Assembly: GCF_004354045.1 (NCBI RefSeq)
Contig: NZ_SMRT01000002.1
Coordinates: 1 to 64,000 of the forward strand
Reading direction: 5' to 3'
Origin: Paenibacillus piri
GTDB taxonomy: Bacteria > Bacillota > Bacilli > Paenibacillales > NBRC-103111
DNA length: 64,000 bases
The notes under the pieces were generated by a model, which was not told the DNA's origin, searched no databases, and saw only the letters and a list, made by a program, of their open reading frames with translations. Made by a program: the position numbers and the translations under genes. Within the stretch, counting starts at the first letter, position 1. Every line of letters starts with the position of its first letter. Positions 63,738 through 64,000 of the stretch are shown here, piece by piece.

Positions 63738-64000
63738 TTGGAAATGATCCAAATTGTAGGCTTGGGCCTTCTTGCAACGATACTGATTCTGATCATCAAA
63801 GAGCAGAAGCCGATCTTCGCCTTCCTGCTCGCAGCTTTTACAGGCATCACGATATTTTTGTTTCTCATCGGTAAAATTTCGGCCGTCATTCAAATATTGG
63901 AAGACTTGGCGGTCAAGGCCAACATCAACATGATTTTTTTGAAAACGATTTTGAAAATTATCGGTATCGCCTACATTGCCGAATTCGGCGCACAGATTGT
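63738..64000 (+). CDS. spoIIIAD: Stage III sporulation protein AD, N-terminal part (runs off the window)
   Basis: 87 residues visible, starting MEMIQIVGLGLLATILILII, with ISAVIQILEDLAVKANINMI and a further helix, as in SpoIIIAD. It is a polytopic membrane protein of the feeding-tube channel. TTG start eight bases after GGAGAGG; an ATG at 63744 is possible. The C-terminal third lies outside the window. Confidence 0.93.
   Translation, partial: MEMIQIVGLGLLATILILIIKEQKPIFAFLLAAFTGITIFLFLIGKISAVIQILEDLAVKANINMIFLKTILKIIGIAYIAEFGAQI

Overview
The window is chromosomal DNA of a spore-forming Firmicute, most likely Paenibacillus or a close relative in the Paenibacillaceae. Base composition is balanced to slightly GC-rich. 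Starts are Gram-positive in style (strong AGGAGG-type ribosome sites; many TTG/GTG starts; a T-box). The right end carries the conserved yqhQ-yqhR-aroQ-pepP-efp...yqhV-spoIIIAA-AB-AC-AD neighbourhood. Spore genes occur throughout (splB, phosphosulfolactate genes, an orphan PAS kinase). No phage, CRISPR array, rRNA or tRNA gene was seen.

Layout. 1-0.3 kb: start of an IS110-type transposase running off the left edge, with its non-coding end. 0.6-5 kb: a promoter, a 30-codon leader peptide, alternative hairpins and a terminator, then a heterodimeric multidrug ABC exporter that looks like BmrC/BmrD; this resembles the antibiotic-sensing attenuator known for bmrCD. 5-13 kb: ndk, an M29 aminopeptidase, a divergent AraC regulator/oxidoreductase pair, an AbrB-type membrane protein, and a divergent DapA-like/LysR pair. 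13-16.5 kb: a c-di-GMP-I riboswitch in front of a MHYT-PAS-GGDEF-EAL protein, next to a PilZ protein. 16.5-23 kb: small housekeeping and stress genes (GNATs, Nudix, MazG-like, kinase-like, msrAB, YciI, an orphan RelE-like frame). 23-25.7 kb: FapR-type operator and fabH-fabF. 26-28.4 kb: an ECF sigma operon whose third gene looks like a fusion of a decayed sigma region 2 to a membrane-anchored DUF4367 domain.

28.6-35.5 kb: three aldo/keto reductases plus a remnant of a fourth, with a Tet(M)-like ribosomal-protection GTPase overlapping one of them. 36-40.4 kb: a sporulation-type PAS kinase, an FHA-winged-helix regulator, a MurA whose fosfomycin-target cysteine is aspartate, and a secreted helical-repeat protein. 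40.5-44.7 kb: yidD, a methionine T-box, metG, and an oxidoreductase. 44.9-48.5 kb: a Zur-type zinc uptake operon and ccdA. 48.6-51.9 kb: splB, mntR, a patatin, and a small membrane protein. 51.9-59.4 kb: yqhQ to efp, then GNAT, phosphatase, aspartokinase and DUF441 genes. 59.5-61.1 kb: comA-comB for sulfolactate. 61.3-64 kb: yqhV and spoIIIAA-AD, with a SigmaE-type promoter before spoIIIAA.

At least three families of short intergenic repeat are scattered through the window. They sit beside terminators or directly after stop codons inside operons, and one family keeps its hairpins by compensatory change. These repeats, the attenuated exporter, the sigma-decoy fusion and the altered MurA are the most interesting points.
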